A DNA stretch of 64,000 nucleotides from JAIVJM01 sp963816985 (lineage in GTDB: Bacteria; Acidobacteriota; Blastocatellia; Pyrinomonadales; Pyrinomonadaceae), in assembly GCA_963816985.1 (NCBI GenBank), contig CAWFMF010000004.1, positions 682,001 through 746,000 of the forward strand, written 5' to 3'. The position numbers and the translations under genes are program-made. Positions 1 to 9,538 of the stretch are shown piece after piece. How positions within the stretch are numbered: the first letter of the stretch is position 1; each line of letters begins with the position of its first letter. The notes under the pieces were generated by a model. It was not told the DNA's origin. It made no database searches and saw nothing but the letters and a program-made list of their open reading frames with translations.

Positions 1-787
1 TCAGCTCGCGCGCGCGGTCACAGGTCAGCCACGTGTGCACGTCCACGTCGCCTTCCGGGTGCCACTCGTAATGCTGCGGGACGCCTTTGAGCGCGTGCAG
101 TTCGGGGAAGAGGCGCGCGCTGACGCCGAGTTTGTCGAACCACTGGAAGCCGACGGACGGGCGGCGCGCGCGCAGCATCAACTTCTCCAACTCGCCCCAG
201 AGACGTTCGGGCGCGAGGTCTGTGAGGTCAATCGTGTGGCAGAGCGCGGCGGTCGCGGGCTCGATGTCGAACTCGAAGCGGGCGGCGAACTGCGCGGCGC
301 GCAGGACGCGCAAGGAGTCTTCGGCGAAGGTCTCCGAGGAGACGGCGCGGAGGATTTTTTGTTCGAGGTCGGCGCGACCGCCGAAGGGGTCGAGAAGCTC
401 GCCCGTGAGCGGGTCTTCGAGGATGGCGTTGACGGTGAAGTCGCGCCGCCGCGTCGCTTCTTCGACGCTCATCGAGGGGTCGCCTTCGATGACGAAGCCG
501 CGGTGGCCGCTCCCCGTCTTGCGCTCGCGGCGCGGGAGGGAAACGTCCAAGTCCTGTCCGAGCTTGTAGACGGTGAAGGCTTCGCCGACGACGTTGACGC
601 GGCCCATGCGGTCGAGCAGGCGGCGGAGCGCGGCGGGCTCGACGCCGTAGACTTCAACGTCCCAGTCCTTCGCTTCACAGCCCATCAGACGGTCGCGCAC
701 GCAGCCGCCGACCATCAACGCACGCCCGCCCGCCTCTCGGACGGAGCGCGCGAGCGATAGAATTTTTTCGGGAATCTGTGCAGACAT
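1..787 (-). CDS. cca: CCA tRNA nucleotidyltransferase, HD type (3' end outside window)
   Basis: Adds or repairs the 3'-terminal CCA of tRNAs. The gene is open through the left edge, so only the first 262 codons are visible. The N-terminus has the nucleotidyltransferase signature VGGCVRD (residues 26-32), followed by the acidic KDWDVEVYG strand and RRRDFTVNAI near residue 110. These are hallmarks of the class II CCA-adding/poly(A) polymerase head domain. Near the visible end, EWHPEGDVDVHT looks like the start of the HD phosphohydrolase domain found in the E. coli-type enzyme. The ATG at 787 is the natural start just before the conserved head. It lies 51 bp downstream of the acid-tailed gene on the same strand and may be cotranscribed with it and glycyl-tRNA synthetase. 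A poly(A) polymerase cannot be fully excluded without the C-terminus. Confidence 0.88.
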   Translation of the reverse strand, partial: MSAQIPEKILSLARSVREAGGRALMVGGCVRDRLMGCEAKDWDVEVYGVEPAALRRLLDRMGRVNVVGEAFTVYKLGQDLDVSLPRRERKTGSGHRGFVIEGDPSMSVEEATRRRDFTVNAILEDPLTGELLDPFGGRADLEQKILRAVSSETFAEDSLRVLRAAQFAARFEFDIEPATAALCHTIDLTDLAPERLWGELEKLMLRARRPSVGFQWFDKLGVSARLFPELHALKGVPQHYEWHPEGDVDVHTWLTCDRAREL

Positions 788-838
788 CAACTGGCTTCGG
801 CGGGGCGCGTGGAGACAAAAATTCAGCCGGGCCGGTGT

Positions 839-1339
839 TTAAAATTCGCGCGGGCGCTCCGGCTCTTCTTCTTGACTGCCGGGGCCGCCGTCTTGCTCAA
901 GCTCCCCGGCGTCGTCTTCATCTCCGTCGTCTTCGTCGCCGTCATCATCATCTTCGTCGAGGAAGTCTTCGTCCTCGTCGGCGTAGTCTTCCGGGTCTTC
1001 GACGATGATCTGGACGCCGCGCGTCGAGGGGAGGCAACTGATAATCTGGACGCGCTCGACGGCGGTGCGCTCTTCGGACGAGTGCCAGAGCTTGACCCAG
1101 AAGCTGCGCGTCGCGCCGTGGACGACGAAGGTCGCGCCGTCCATCATCACCGGCACGGGCTCGGCCCAAGTTCCCTCGCGCAGCGCGGCGAGCAATTCGG
1201 GGACGTGCGGCCTGAAGGTCTCGAACTGCAAGACAACCGCCTTCTCATCAACCTCGGCGGGCGGAAGCTCAACGGGCTCGTCGGATTCGAGGACGAGCCG
1301 CGTCTCGGTCTGCTGGTTACGTTTTTTGACTACTGCCAT
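839..1339 (-). CDS. Unknown protein with long acidic tail
   Basis: I do not recognise a family. From the ATG at 1339 the product is 166 residues. The first two thirds look globular (VVLQFETFRPHVPELLAALR, then a strand-rich part with FVVHGATRSFWVKLWHSS). The last 50 or so residues are almost entirely Asp/Glu with Gly and are probably disordered. The frame extends 10 codons further upstream to 1369, but those codons are heptamer repeat sequence, so the internal ATG (MAVVKKRNQ) is preferred. No Shine-Dalgarno motif is visible before it. It sits between glyQS and cca on the same strand, suggesting but not proving a translation-related role. Function unknown. Confidence 0.6.
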   Translation of the reverse strand: MAVVKKRNQQTETRLVLESDEPVELPPAEVDEKAVVLQFETFRPHVPELLAALREGTWAEPVPVMMDGATFVVHGATRSFWVKLWHSSEERTAVERVQIISCLPSTRGVQIIVEDPEDYADEDEDFLDEDDDDGDEDDGDEDDAGELEQDGGPGSQEEEPERPREF

Positions 1340-1349
1340 ATGGAAAAAC

Positions 1350-1424
1350 CGTGAATCGTGAATCGTCAATCGTGAATAGAAAGAACTGCTTTTAACTATT
1401 CACGATTGACGATTACGATTGACG
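1350..1424. repeat. Heptamer-armed inverted repeat H1
   Basis: The left arm (1350-1378) is CGTGAAT, CGTGAAT, CGTCAAT, CGTGAAT. The right arm (1397-1424) is the imperfect reverse complement, and the loop contains GAAAGAACTGC. It fills the gap between the glyQS stop (1436) and the next start (1339). Confidence 0.85.
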
Positions 1425-1435
1425 CCTTGCTAGCA

Positions 1436-2851
1436 TTAGATTCCGAGTTTCTTCCTTAAATGTTCCGGCAGTTCGGCGACCTTAACGCGCTCCTGCTCCC
1501 AAGTGTCGCGGTCGCGCACGGTGACGGCCTCATCCTCTAAGGACTGGTGGTCAACGGTGACGCAGAAGGGCGTGCCGATTTCGTCCTGCCGTGCGTAGAG
1601 CTTGCCGATGCCGCCCGTGTCGTCGTAGACGGCGCGCATCGAGGGCTGCAACTGCTTCTTCAGCGAGCGCGCGAGCGCGACTATCTCCGGCTTGTTCTTC
1701 GCCAGCGGCAGCACGGCGACCTTAATCGGCGCGAGTTCGGGGTGTAGCTTGAGGATGACGCGCGTCTCGCCCTTGTCGGTCGTCCTCTCGGTGTAGGCGT
1801 CCATGAGGAACGCGAGCACGGAGCGGTTGACGCCCGACGCGGGTTCGACGACGTGCGGGTAGAAGCGTTCCTTCGCCGCCTCGTCGAAGTACGAGAGGTC
1901 TTCCGTCGAGTCGGGGTTGCGTCGCTTCCCCTCCTCGTCCGTCGGCTTGTTGGAGTGCTGCTTCAAGTCGTAGTCCGTGCGGTAGGCGATGCCCATCAAC
2001 TCCTCCCACTGCCGCTCCTCTTCGGGGCGTTCGGGGAAGTAGCGGTACATGACATCCACGGTGCGCCGAGAGTAGTGCGCGAGCTTCTCCGCTGGCACTT
2101 CGTAGAGGTTGAGGTTCTCGCGCGCGAGGCCGAGGCCCGTGTACCAGCCGACGTACTGCTCGACCCAGTAATCCACGAGCGCGAGATGCTCGGCGTCGGG
2201 GCGGACGAAATACTCCATCTCCATCTGCTCGAACTCGCGCGTGCGGAGGATGAAGTTGCCCGGCGTGATTTCGTTGCGGAACGACTTGCCGACCTGCGCG
2301 ACGCCGAACGGCAGCTTGCGCCGCATCGTCTGCTGGACATTGAGGAAGTTGATGAAGATGCCCTGCGCCGTCTCAGGCCGCAGGTAGGCGAGCGACGAAG
2401 GGTCGTCGTCGGCCACTGCGCCGAGCCGCGTCTCAAGCATCATGTTGAAGGGGCGCGGCTCCGTCCAGTTGGTCTTGCCGCAATTCGGGCATTTGATCTT
2501 ACTTAAATCAACTCCCTCGGCGGACTCGGCGGCTTCCTCCGCGAGCTTGTCCGCGCGGAAGCGGCTCTTACACTCCTTACAATCCACAAGCGGGTCGTTG
2601 AAGGTCGCCTCGTGCTCCGAATATTTCCACACGAGGCGGTTGAGGATGAGTGACGAGTCAATGCCTTCGATGTCGTCGCGCTCGTAGACGAGCCAGCGCC
2701 ACCACAGGCGCTTGACGTTGTTCGCCAGCTCGACGCCGAGCGGGCCGTAGTCCCAGGAGCTGCCAAGCCCGCCGTAAATCTCCGACGAGGGGAAGACGAA
2801 GCCTCTGCGCTTCGAGAGCGAGACGATGGTTTCGATGTTCGGTGCGGGCAC
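1436..2851 (-). CDS. glyQS: Glycyl-tRNA synthetase, dimeric (alpha2) type
   Basis: Charges tRNA-Gly with glycine. The 471-residue product begins MPAPNIETIVSLSKRRGF and continues with GGLGSSWDYGPLG, typical of the single-chain class IIa GlyRS of Gram-positives, Thermus and eukaryotes rather than the alpha2beta2 enzyme. Motif 2 is visible as FRNEITPGNFILRTREFEQM, and the C-terminal anticodon-binding domain starts around LHPELAPIKVAVLPL. A zinc-type CxxC pair (KCPNCGKTNW) lies in the insertion. Length is normal for the family. The start is GTG at 2851, with GAGGA about 8 nt upstream. Heptamer elements flank it on both sides. Confidence 0.96.
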   Translation of the reverse strand: MPAPNIETIVSLSKRRGFVFPSSEIYGGLGSSWDYGPLGVELANNVKRLWWRWLVYERDDIEGIDSSLILNRLVWKYSEHEATFNDPLVDCKECKSRFRADKLAEEAAESAEGVDLSKIKCPNCGKTNWTEPRPFNMMLETRLGAVADDDPSSLAYLRPETAQGIFINFLNVQQTMRRKLPFGVAQVGKSFRNEITPGNFILRTREFEQMEMEYFVRPDAEHLALVDYWVEQYVGWYTGLGLARENLNLYEVPAEKLAHYSRRTVDVMYRYFPERPEEERQWEELMGIAYRTDYDLKQHSNKPTDEEGKRRNPDSTEDLSYFDEAAKERFYPHVVEPASGVNRSVLAFLMDAYTERTTDKGETRVILKLHPELAPIKVAVLPLAKNKPEIVALARSLKKQLQPSMRAVYDDTGGIGKLYARQDEIGTPFCVTVDHQSLEDEAVTVRDRDTWEQERVKVAELPEHLRKKLGI

Positions 2852-2882
2852 TTCAATCCTCTGCGTAAAATCGGGAATCTGG

Positions 2883-2970
2883 AAAAGCCGTGAACCGTGA
2901 CGAGTAAACGGTGACGGGAGAAAGACGGTCTTCCTTCTGTCACGGTTTACGGTTGACGGTTGACGGCTTT
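2883..2970. repeat. Heptamer-armed inverted repeat H2
   Basis: The left arm reads GCC, GTGAACC, GTGACGA, GTAAACG, GTGACGG. The right arm (2941-2970) reads CACGGTT, TACGGTT, GACGGTT, GACGGCT, complementary in register. The loop holds GAAAGACGGTCTTCC. It lies upstream of glyQS and is of the same heptamer type as H9 and H10. Confidence 0.82.
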
Positions 2971-3000
2971 CATCGTATCAGCCGCGCGCCGGAAATGAAA

Positions 3001-3046
3001 AGGAGGGGGACGCCGAAGACCGCGAACGGCTCGGCGTCCCCCTCCT
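3001..3046 (-). terminator. Rho-independent terminator of the 53-aa gene
   Basis: A perfect 16-bp GC-rich stem (3001-3016 with 3031-3046) has a 14-nt loop. On the minus strand it is followed by TTTTCATTT. It lies just downstream of the small membrane protein gene. Confidence 0.8.
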
Positions 3047-3075
3047 TAAGTTCTAGACGGTGTCGCCTGCGCGCG

Positions 3076-3237
3076 CTACTTGGCCGCGGGCGTGTCAACC
3101 TTGATGTTGATGTCCTTGCTGCCGCCGCCGCCGAAGACGCCGCCGCGCCACGCGAGGACGGCGATGACGACCACGATCAAAAAGATTACGACGATTGCCA
3201 CCACGCCGGTGTTGCTAGAGCCTTCGCCTTCTGCCAT
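3076..3237 (-). CDS. Small single-pass membrane protein, 53 aa
   Basis: A short gene with strong support. The ATG at 3237 is preceded 9 nt upstream by AAGGAGG (3247-3253), the frame ends with TAG at 3076-3078, and a strong terminator follows. The product begins MAEGEGSSNTGVVAIVVI, has one hydrophobic segment at about residues 11-30, then a flexible RGGVFGGGGSKD region and a polar tail (INIKVDTPAAK). The order suggests the N-terminus inside and a short tail outside, or the reverse. I do not recognise a family. It appears to be an independent transcription unit. Confidence 0.75.
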   Translation of the reverse strand: MAEGEGSSNTGVVAIVVIFLIVVVIAVLAWRGGVFGGGGSKDINIKVDTPAAK

Positions 3238-3443
3238 TTTCTCGATCCTCCTTCAAGGGGTGTTTCGCATGAAGCGCGCCCGCCGCCGGACGCCGCCAAT
3301 CACGTGTGTTTTAAGTAACAAAAAGGACAGCCGAGGCCTCGCACGTTTGATTACAGTACGCGAAGGAACGTCCTCGGTCTCGACAAGGAAAAGCCGTGCC
3401 ACGGCGGCCTCAGGAACTCTTTAAGCCGCGCCGTAAAAGCCGA

Positions 3444-3479
3444 GCGCCGCGCGTCCGTTGTCGGAAGAACGCGCGGCGC
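3444..3479 (-). terminator. Probable terminator downstream of PEGA/OmpA-like gene
   Basis: An 11-bp GC-rich stem (3444-3454 with 3469-3479) with a 14-nt loop. On the minus strand GGCTTTTACGG follows. It lies 39 bp after the stop at 3518. Confidence 0.6.
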
Positions 3480-3517
3480 GCTGTTGCTGTGTCTACGATT
3501 CGGCCCTCGCGGCCCTG

Positions 3518-4555
3518 CTAGTCGCGGCGCGTGCGGCGCGCGGGCGGCGCGGGGCGAAGCTGACTGGGGTCGAGCGTCGGCGTCGCGCGCGGCGGCTCCG
3601 CCCCTTGCGGCACGAGCCAAAGCTCGTAGGTCACGTCTTCGCGGTAGCCGCCGTTGACGTAGACGAGGCGGCTGCGGCTGATGCCGCGATAGTTGACGAG
3701 GTAGTCCATCGCGCGCGTGCCCATCTGGTCGCCGACTCCGGCGCGGCTGCGGCGGCCCGCGTAGCCGATGACGTAGCCGGTCGCGCCGGGGTTGTTCTGG
3801 AGTTCGATGGCGAGGTTGTCGAGCCGCGCCTTGTCGTCGTCGAAGGCGACGGACGGGAACTCGTCGAACTTCTTCGGGCCGTCGGGGAGGCGGCGCGAGA
3901 GGACGCCGGTCGCGGCCTGCGCCGTCTGGCGGCAGTTGCGGTCGCCGGAGCCGTCGTCAACGACGAGGATGGCCGTCACCCTTCGGTCGCCTAAGCCGGA
4001 AGTGTCCACGGTGATGGTCGGCGTGCCTGCGCCCGACATGATGCGCGCGGCGGGCGGGCTCACCGTCCAGGTGTAGTTGAGCGCCGACTGGCCCGCGTAT
4101 CCGACGTCGGAAGTGAAGGTCACGAGGTCGCCGTCCGAGACGTTGGCCGGGGCCGAGACGTTGACGGGGTACGGGCACGGCGAGACGGGGATGGCCGGGA
4201 CGCTGATGGTGCGCGGGCGGTAGTTGAGCGCGATGCACTCCTTGCGGCCCGCGAGGATGTTGAAGGTGTGCGTCCAGCGCGTGTTGTTCGGGAAAAGGAT
4301 TTCGACCGTGTGCGGGCCGGGGTCTAACTCGATGGCACGGACGAAGTCGGTCGTCTCACCGGCGGGCTGCCCGTCAATCATGATGGGGTAGCCGCCCGGC
4401 TGCGTCGAGACCTCGACGCGACCCTGCGTCGGCTGGTTCTTGTTCTTCTTCTGCTTCTTGGCCTCGGCATCGAAACCCTCGAAGGGCGCGGAGGCGGTGG
4501 CGGCGAGCAGGAGCGCGACGAGGGCGAGTGTGCGGGTGCGAGTTGCTTTCAACAT
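3518..4555 (-). CDS. Secreted PEGA / PKD-like / OmpA-like protein
   Basis: Probably a periplasmic or outer-membrane structural protein. The 345-residue product has an N-terminal signal peptide (hydrophobic ALVALLLAATASA), a Lys-rich linker, and a PEGA-like domain (GRVEVSTQPGGYPIMIDG onward, residues about 45-115). A PKD-like beta domain follows (SDGDLVTFTSDVGYAGQSAL to VTAILVVDDGSG), then an OmpA-like C-terminal region (FDDDKARLDNLAIELQNNP, later GTRAMDYLVNYRGISRSRL). The tail is rich in Pro and Arg. AAGGA precedes the ATG. It starts 6 bp after the stop of the PEP-CTERM gene, so the two are almost certainly cotranscribed. The peptidoglycan-binding role of the OmpA-like part is inferred only. 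Confidence 0.75.
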   Translation of the reverse strand: MLKATRTRTLALVALLLAATASAPFEGFDAEAKKQKKNKNQPTQGRVEVSTQPGGYPIMIDGQPAGETTDFVRAIELDPGPHTVEILFPNNTRWTHTFNILAGRKECIALNYRPRTISVPAIPVSPCPYPVNVSAPANVSDGDLVTFTSDVGYAGQSALNYTWTVSPPAARIMSGAGTPTITVDTSGLGDRRVTAILVVDDGSGDRNCRQTAQAATGVLSRRLPDGPKKFDEFPSVAFDDDKARLDNLAIELQNNPGATGYVIGYAGRRSRAGVGDQMGTRAMDYLVNYRGISRSRLVYVNGGYREDVTYELWLVPQGAEPPRATPTLDPSQLRPAPPARRTRRD

Positions 4556-4561
4556 GAGTCC

Positions 4562-5191
4562 TTAGACCTCCTCGGCAACCGCGCGCGGCGTCTCGACGGT
4601 CAGCTCTTTGCGACCGTAGCGGCGGCGGGCGCGCGCGCCGAGCGCGAGCAGGCCGGAGCCGAAGAGCAGGAGCGTGGCCGGTTCGGGGATGGGCGTCTCA
4701 GGCGTGTCGGGCGTGTCGGGCGGCTCGAGGACTTCGTCGCCGTGGGGGATGAAGGCGAGCGGGATGCCGGCGAGCGCAAACAGCGGCCAGAGCGGGAAGC
4801 GGCGACCGGGGCCGGGCGGCACGTCAATCACGCCGCAGTCGCAGACCGTCCCGGTGACGTCGCCGAGGTCAATGGTCTCGACCTGACCGCCGCTCTGCGA
4901 GAGGGTCGAGTCGGTCGAGCCCGCAGCGCCCTGCGGCGTCGCCGGGTCCTGCGCGGTGTCGGACTTCTGGGTGGAGGACTGGCTGCTCTGTGTCGAAGGG
5001 TTCTGCTGCGTGGCCGTGCCGTCCTGCGCGAAGACGCGGAGGCGGACTTCGTTGGCGGGTCGCGACTGACCGACGAGGCCGGGCGCGTGCACGACTTCGA
5101 CGAACTCGATGGTTCCGGCGTGCGCGGCGGGTGCGGCGACGAGCAGGAAACAGAGCATCAGAGCAACTGGGCGAAAAGCTTGATGCCTCAT
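4562..5191 (-). CDS. PEP-CTERM sorting-domain protein
   Basis: A secreted protein that should be a substrate of the exosortase encoded at 41558-42589. The 209-residue product has a signal peptide (LMLCFLLVAAPAAHAG), a low-complexity Gln/Ser/Thr middle, and the C-terminal tripartite signal: IPEPATLL, a hydrophobic helix (LLFGSGLLALG) and an Arg cluster (ARARRRYGRK). About 15 further residues follow the Arg cluster, which is longer than usual for this signal. A second hydrophobic stretch (PLWPLFALAGIPLAFIP) lies near residue 130. AAGGAGG precedes the ATG by about 11 nt. It heads an operon with the PEGA/OmpA-like gene. Its physiological role is unknown. Confidence 0.85.
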   Translation of the reverse strand: MRHQAFRPVALMLCFLLVAAPAAHAGTIEFVEVVHAPGLVGQSRPANEVRLRVFAQDGTATQQNPSTQSSQSSTQKSDTAQDPATPQGAAGSTDSTLSQSGGQVETIDLGDVTGTVCDCGVIDVPPGPGRRFPLWPLFALAGIPLAFIPHGDEVLEPPDTPDTPETPIPEPATLLLFGSGLLALGARARRRYGRKELTVETPRAVAEEV

Positions 5192-5583
5192 TGTGGGGTC
5201 GTCCTCCTTGCTTTCCCCTAACGGGCGCGCGGTCGGGGCGAAACGGATTGACCGGCGTCGAAAACTCTTAATCTAGCGATTTATAATTTCACTTCGGAGA
5301 CGGCGCGGCGGCCTCAAGTCCCGGACTTCACTGTCTCGGCTGAGGCTGCCTCGGCGGCGGCGGCGCTCCCGGTTTCCCGGCTTCAAAGCTCCGGCTCTTT
5401 CAAACCGTCGGGCCTCGTCCGTCTGGACTGCCCGCGCCCCCGTGTCCCCTAACTGCCCACAATTAAACTACTTTGCGGGAAAAGCCGCGTCCGGGCTTTC
5501 TGTATTGAGAAGAGACGCTGAATAGCTTTTGTATTCCAGTTTCGGGTGCTCATTAAACCCGCGCGCGCGCCGCCTGTCAAGAC
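5192..5583. other. Intergenic region upstream of the PEP-CTERM gene
   Basis: About 390 bp without a convincing gene. It holds the Shine-Dalgarno for the PEP-CTERM gene and an AT-rich patch near 5265-5292, which could contain a minus-strand -10 element but has no clear -35 partner. I looked for a sigma-54 site or cyclic-di-GMP riboswitch and could not support either. Confidence 0.4.
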
Positions 5584-5620
5584 AAAAAAAGGGCCGCCCC
5601 ATGGGGCGAACCCTTTTTCT
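5584..5620 (-). terminator. Rho-independent terminator of pnp
   Basis: A symmetric hairpin centred on GCCCCATGGGGC with A-rich and T-rich flanks. On the minus strand GGGCGGCCC is followed by seven T. It lies about 30 bp after the pnp stop and could act on both strands. Confidence 0.85.
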
Positions 5621-5651
5621 GTCAGGAAGTTGATACGAAGGGCCGGGGCGA

Positions 5652-7799
<2,148 letters not shown>

Positions 7800-7957
7800 T
7801 GTCTTTTCGTCTCCTTCGGGCGCTCCCTTTCGGGGGGACTTTGCAGGCGCGGGCGTCTCATCCGCCGCGCGAGCCCTCGTGTGGTTGTCTTCATGCCGTG
7901 GGGCGGTGGGGCGCTACGTGAGGCGACTCCCGCCCGTCCGGCGAAACGATAAAAAAA

Positions 7958-7992
7958 GCGGCAGCAGCCTTCACCGTGAAGCCTGCTGCCGC
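7958..7992 (-). terminator. Hairpin between rpsO and pnp
   Basis: The stem GCGGCAGCAG/CTGCTGCCGC (7958-7967 with 7983-7992) has an inner TTCAC/GTGAA. On the minus strand it ends in CGCTTTTTTTATCG. It sits 160 bp before pnp and probably terminates part of the rpsO transcripts or serves as a processing site. Confidence 0.7.
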
Positions 7993-8157
7993 CTTTTGCT
8001 TGATCCGCTTGAGGCCGCTCCCCGTTGTCCGCTGTGTCAGGAGTCTTAAGCGCCGTCACGTTCGGCAACTCCCGCAAGCTTTTGTCAGGACACGGGGTGA
8101 TGTTTGAGAGGCTTAGAGCCTCGTTCACTGAAAGCTTTGAACCCAACTCCGCCGCGC

Positions 8158-8427
8158 CTAACGGCGGAGGCCGAGTTTGGCGATGAGCTGGTGATACCCT
8201 TCGATGTCTCTACGCTTGAGGTAGTCGAGCATGCTCCTGCGCTGCGAGACCATCTTGAGCAGTCCGCGCCGCGAGTGGTTATCCTTCTTGTGGGTCTTGA
8301 AATGCTCGGTCAGCTCGTTAATGCGCCGCGTGAGCAGCGCGACTTGCACCTGCGGGGAGCCCGTGTCGCCTTCGTGCGTCTGGTGCTCCTTGACTATCGT
8401 CTCTTTCACTTCCGTTGCTAAAGCCAC
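8158..8427 (-). CDS. rpsO: Small ribosomal subunit protein uS15
   Basis: Binds 16S rRNA in the 30S platform. The 89-residue product has the full S15 pattern: HEGDTGSPQVQVALLTRRIN, LTEHFKTHKKDNHSRRGLL, then QRRSMLDYLKRRD. The start is GTG at 8427 with GGGAGG about 13 nt upstream. The length matches the family exactly. It precedes pnp. The upstream region carries palindromic repeats rather than another gene. Confidence 0.98.
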   Translation of the reverse strand: MALATEVKETIVKEHQTHEGDTGSPQVQVALLTRRINELTEHFKTHKKDNHSRRGLLKMVSQRRSMLDYLKRRDIEGYHQLIAKLGLRR

Positions 8428-8585
8428 TGTTTAAGATGGTCCTCCCAGACCGCAGTACGCCTGCCTCTATCCACAGGCAACCGCTAGAGTTAATCAAACT
8501 TCCGAAACAATCTAGCACGCACCCGCGCGGACTGTCCAGCCGACAAGGCGGGCGTCGTTCGGCGAGTGAAAAGCCGCGTCGCGCC

Positions 8586-8802
8586 GTCCCCGCAGGGGAC
8601 GAAGGTCAGAGCCGGGGGCGAGCAAACGGAGTTTGTGACGCCCCCGGTAGAGCCTTGAAAGTAGTCCGACCCTGAAGGGGTCGCAGGTGGCGCGCGGCCT
8701 GCGACCCCTTCAGGGTCGAAGCTGTTTTCTCGCCGGTTCCGGGGGCGGCGCTCACTTGCGTTCGCTCTGCCCCCGGCTAATTATCTTCCGCCCTTTCAGG
8801 GC
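8586..8802. repeat. Nested palindromic element P1, copy 1
   Basis: Several stems lie in one 217-bp block. The outermost small stems are GTCCCCGCAGGGGAC and GCCCTTTCAGGGC. A middle pair is built on CCGGGGGCG/GCCCCCGG, and a central long stem has GACCCTGAAGGGGTCGCAGG against CCTGCGACCCCTTCAGGGTC. The same arrangement recurs at 11381-11592. No coding sequence is seen. Confidence 0.85.
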
Positions 8803-8818
8803 GAAGGCGACATCCTCC

Positions 8819-8875
8819 GTAGAAATGCGATAAGCGCGCCCTCTTACCTCATAAGACGGCGCGCTTATCTTCTAC
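8819..8875. repeat. Inverted repeat
   Basis: GATAAGCGCGCC faces GGCGCGCTTATC across about 17 nt, with a weaker outer GTAGAA/TTCTAC pair. It lies between P1 copy 1 and the 21-bp array. Function unknown. Confidence 0.7.
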
Positions 8876-8926
8876 GACGCCGCGCGCAGAACCTAAGCAC
8901 CCGTGATTATGACGTAATCATCCGTC

Positions 8927-9169
8927 GTAAGCCTTGCCCACGCGAAGGTAAGCCTTGCCCACGCGAGGGTAAGCCTTGCCCACGCGAAGGTAAGCCTTGC
9001 CCATGCGAAGGTAAGCCTTGCCCACGCGAAGGTAAGGCTTGCCCACGCGTGGGTAAGCCTTACCTTCGCGTGGGTATCTTCTGCGCGCGTGAGGTTACGT
9101 CATACCCACGCGTGGGTATGACGTGCGCATTGATGGTTATGCCTTACCCACGCGTGGGCAAGGCATAAC
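8927..9169. repeat. 21-bp-phased tandem array with palindromic cores
   Basis: Six direct units beginning GTAAGCCTTGCCCACGCG start at 8927, 8948, 8969, 8990, 9011 and 9032 (the last with GTAAGG), exactly 21 bp apart. A seventh at 9053 switches to the complementary CCTTCGCGTGG core. The phase then continues into a perfect 28-bp palindrome (9097-9124, centre CCACGCGTGG) and a near-perfect one (9136-9169). A 21-bp period places each unit on the same helical face. There are no spacers, so it is not a CRISPR array. It lies immediately beyond the 3' end of an XRE regulator gene. Confidence 0.85.
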
Positions 9170-9220
9170 GGCGCGGGAGTGCATTGTAATGATGCGCGGT
9201 TAAGGGCTGCTGCCCGCCCG

Positions 9221-9538
9221 TTATTTACTGCCGGGGCGACGCGGGGCGAATTTGCGGCGGATTTCTGCGTGGTCGGTCGGGCCGGGGAGCTTTTCGGGTA
9301 AGTCTAGCTCGTCGTCAATAAGCACTTCGGTCGGGACTCCGGCGACGCGGGCGTAACGGAGCAGAACTGTCAGCGTCGGCTCGCTTTTGTCCAGTTCGTA
9401 ATCCGAGATTCGCGTGTAAGGAACTTCGTCCTCGACTTCCAAACGCCTGTGCATCTCCGTCTGAGAGACGCCGAGCGCAGTCCGAATGTGCAGGAGCTTT
9501 TCGGCAAGGCGGCTTGGCCGTCGGCGCGCGTGGCCCAT
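9221..9538 (-). CDS. XRE-family helix-turn-helix regulator
   Basis: A probable DNA-binding repressor of 105 residues. The HTH lies near the N-terminus: KLLHIRTALGVSQTEMHRRL, then YTRISDYELDKSEPTLTVLL, the layout of a Cro/C1-type fold. The tail (EVLIDDELDLPEKLPG, then Arg/Lys-rich) lacks a second recognised domain. The ATG at 9538 is preferred because GGGAGG lies about 9 nt upstream; an in-frame ATG at 9586 would add 16 residues. It is a single gene with no clear operon partner. The 21-bp palindromic array lies 51 bp beyond its stop and is an obvious candidate binding region, which is inference. Confidence 0.82.
   Translation of the reverse strand: MGHARRRPSRLAEKLLHIRTALGVSQTEMHRRLEVEDEVPYTRISDYELDKSEPTLTVLLRYARVAGVPTEVLIDDELDLPEKLPGPTDHAEIRRKFAPRRPGSK

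Noticed and set aside
5292..5460. Possible cyclic-di-GMP riboswitch upstream of the PEP-CTERM gene
   Set aside because: The minus strand has GAAA and GGGAAACC-like pieces, but the GEMM core could not be aligned.
8927..9169. Regular repeats resembling a CRISPR array
   Set aside because: The units abut with no unique spacers, a 21-bp period is too short, and no cas genes are nearby.
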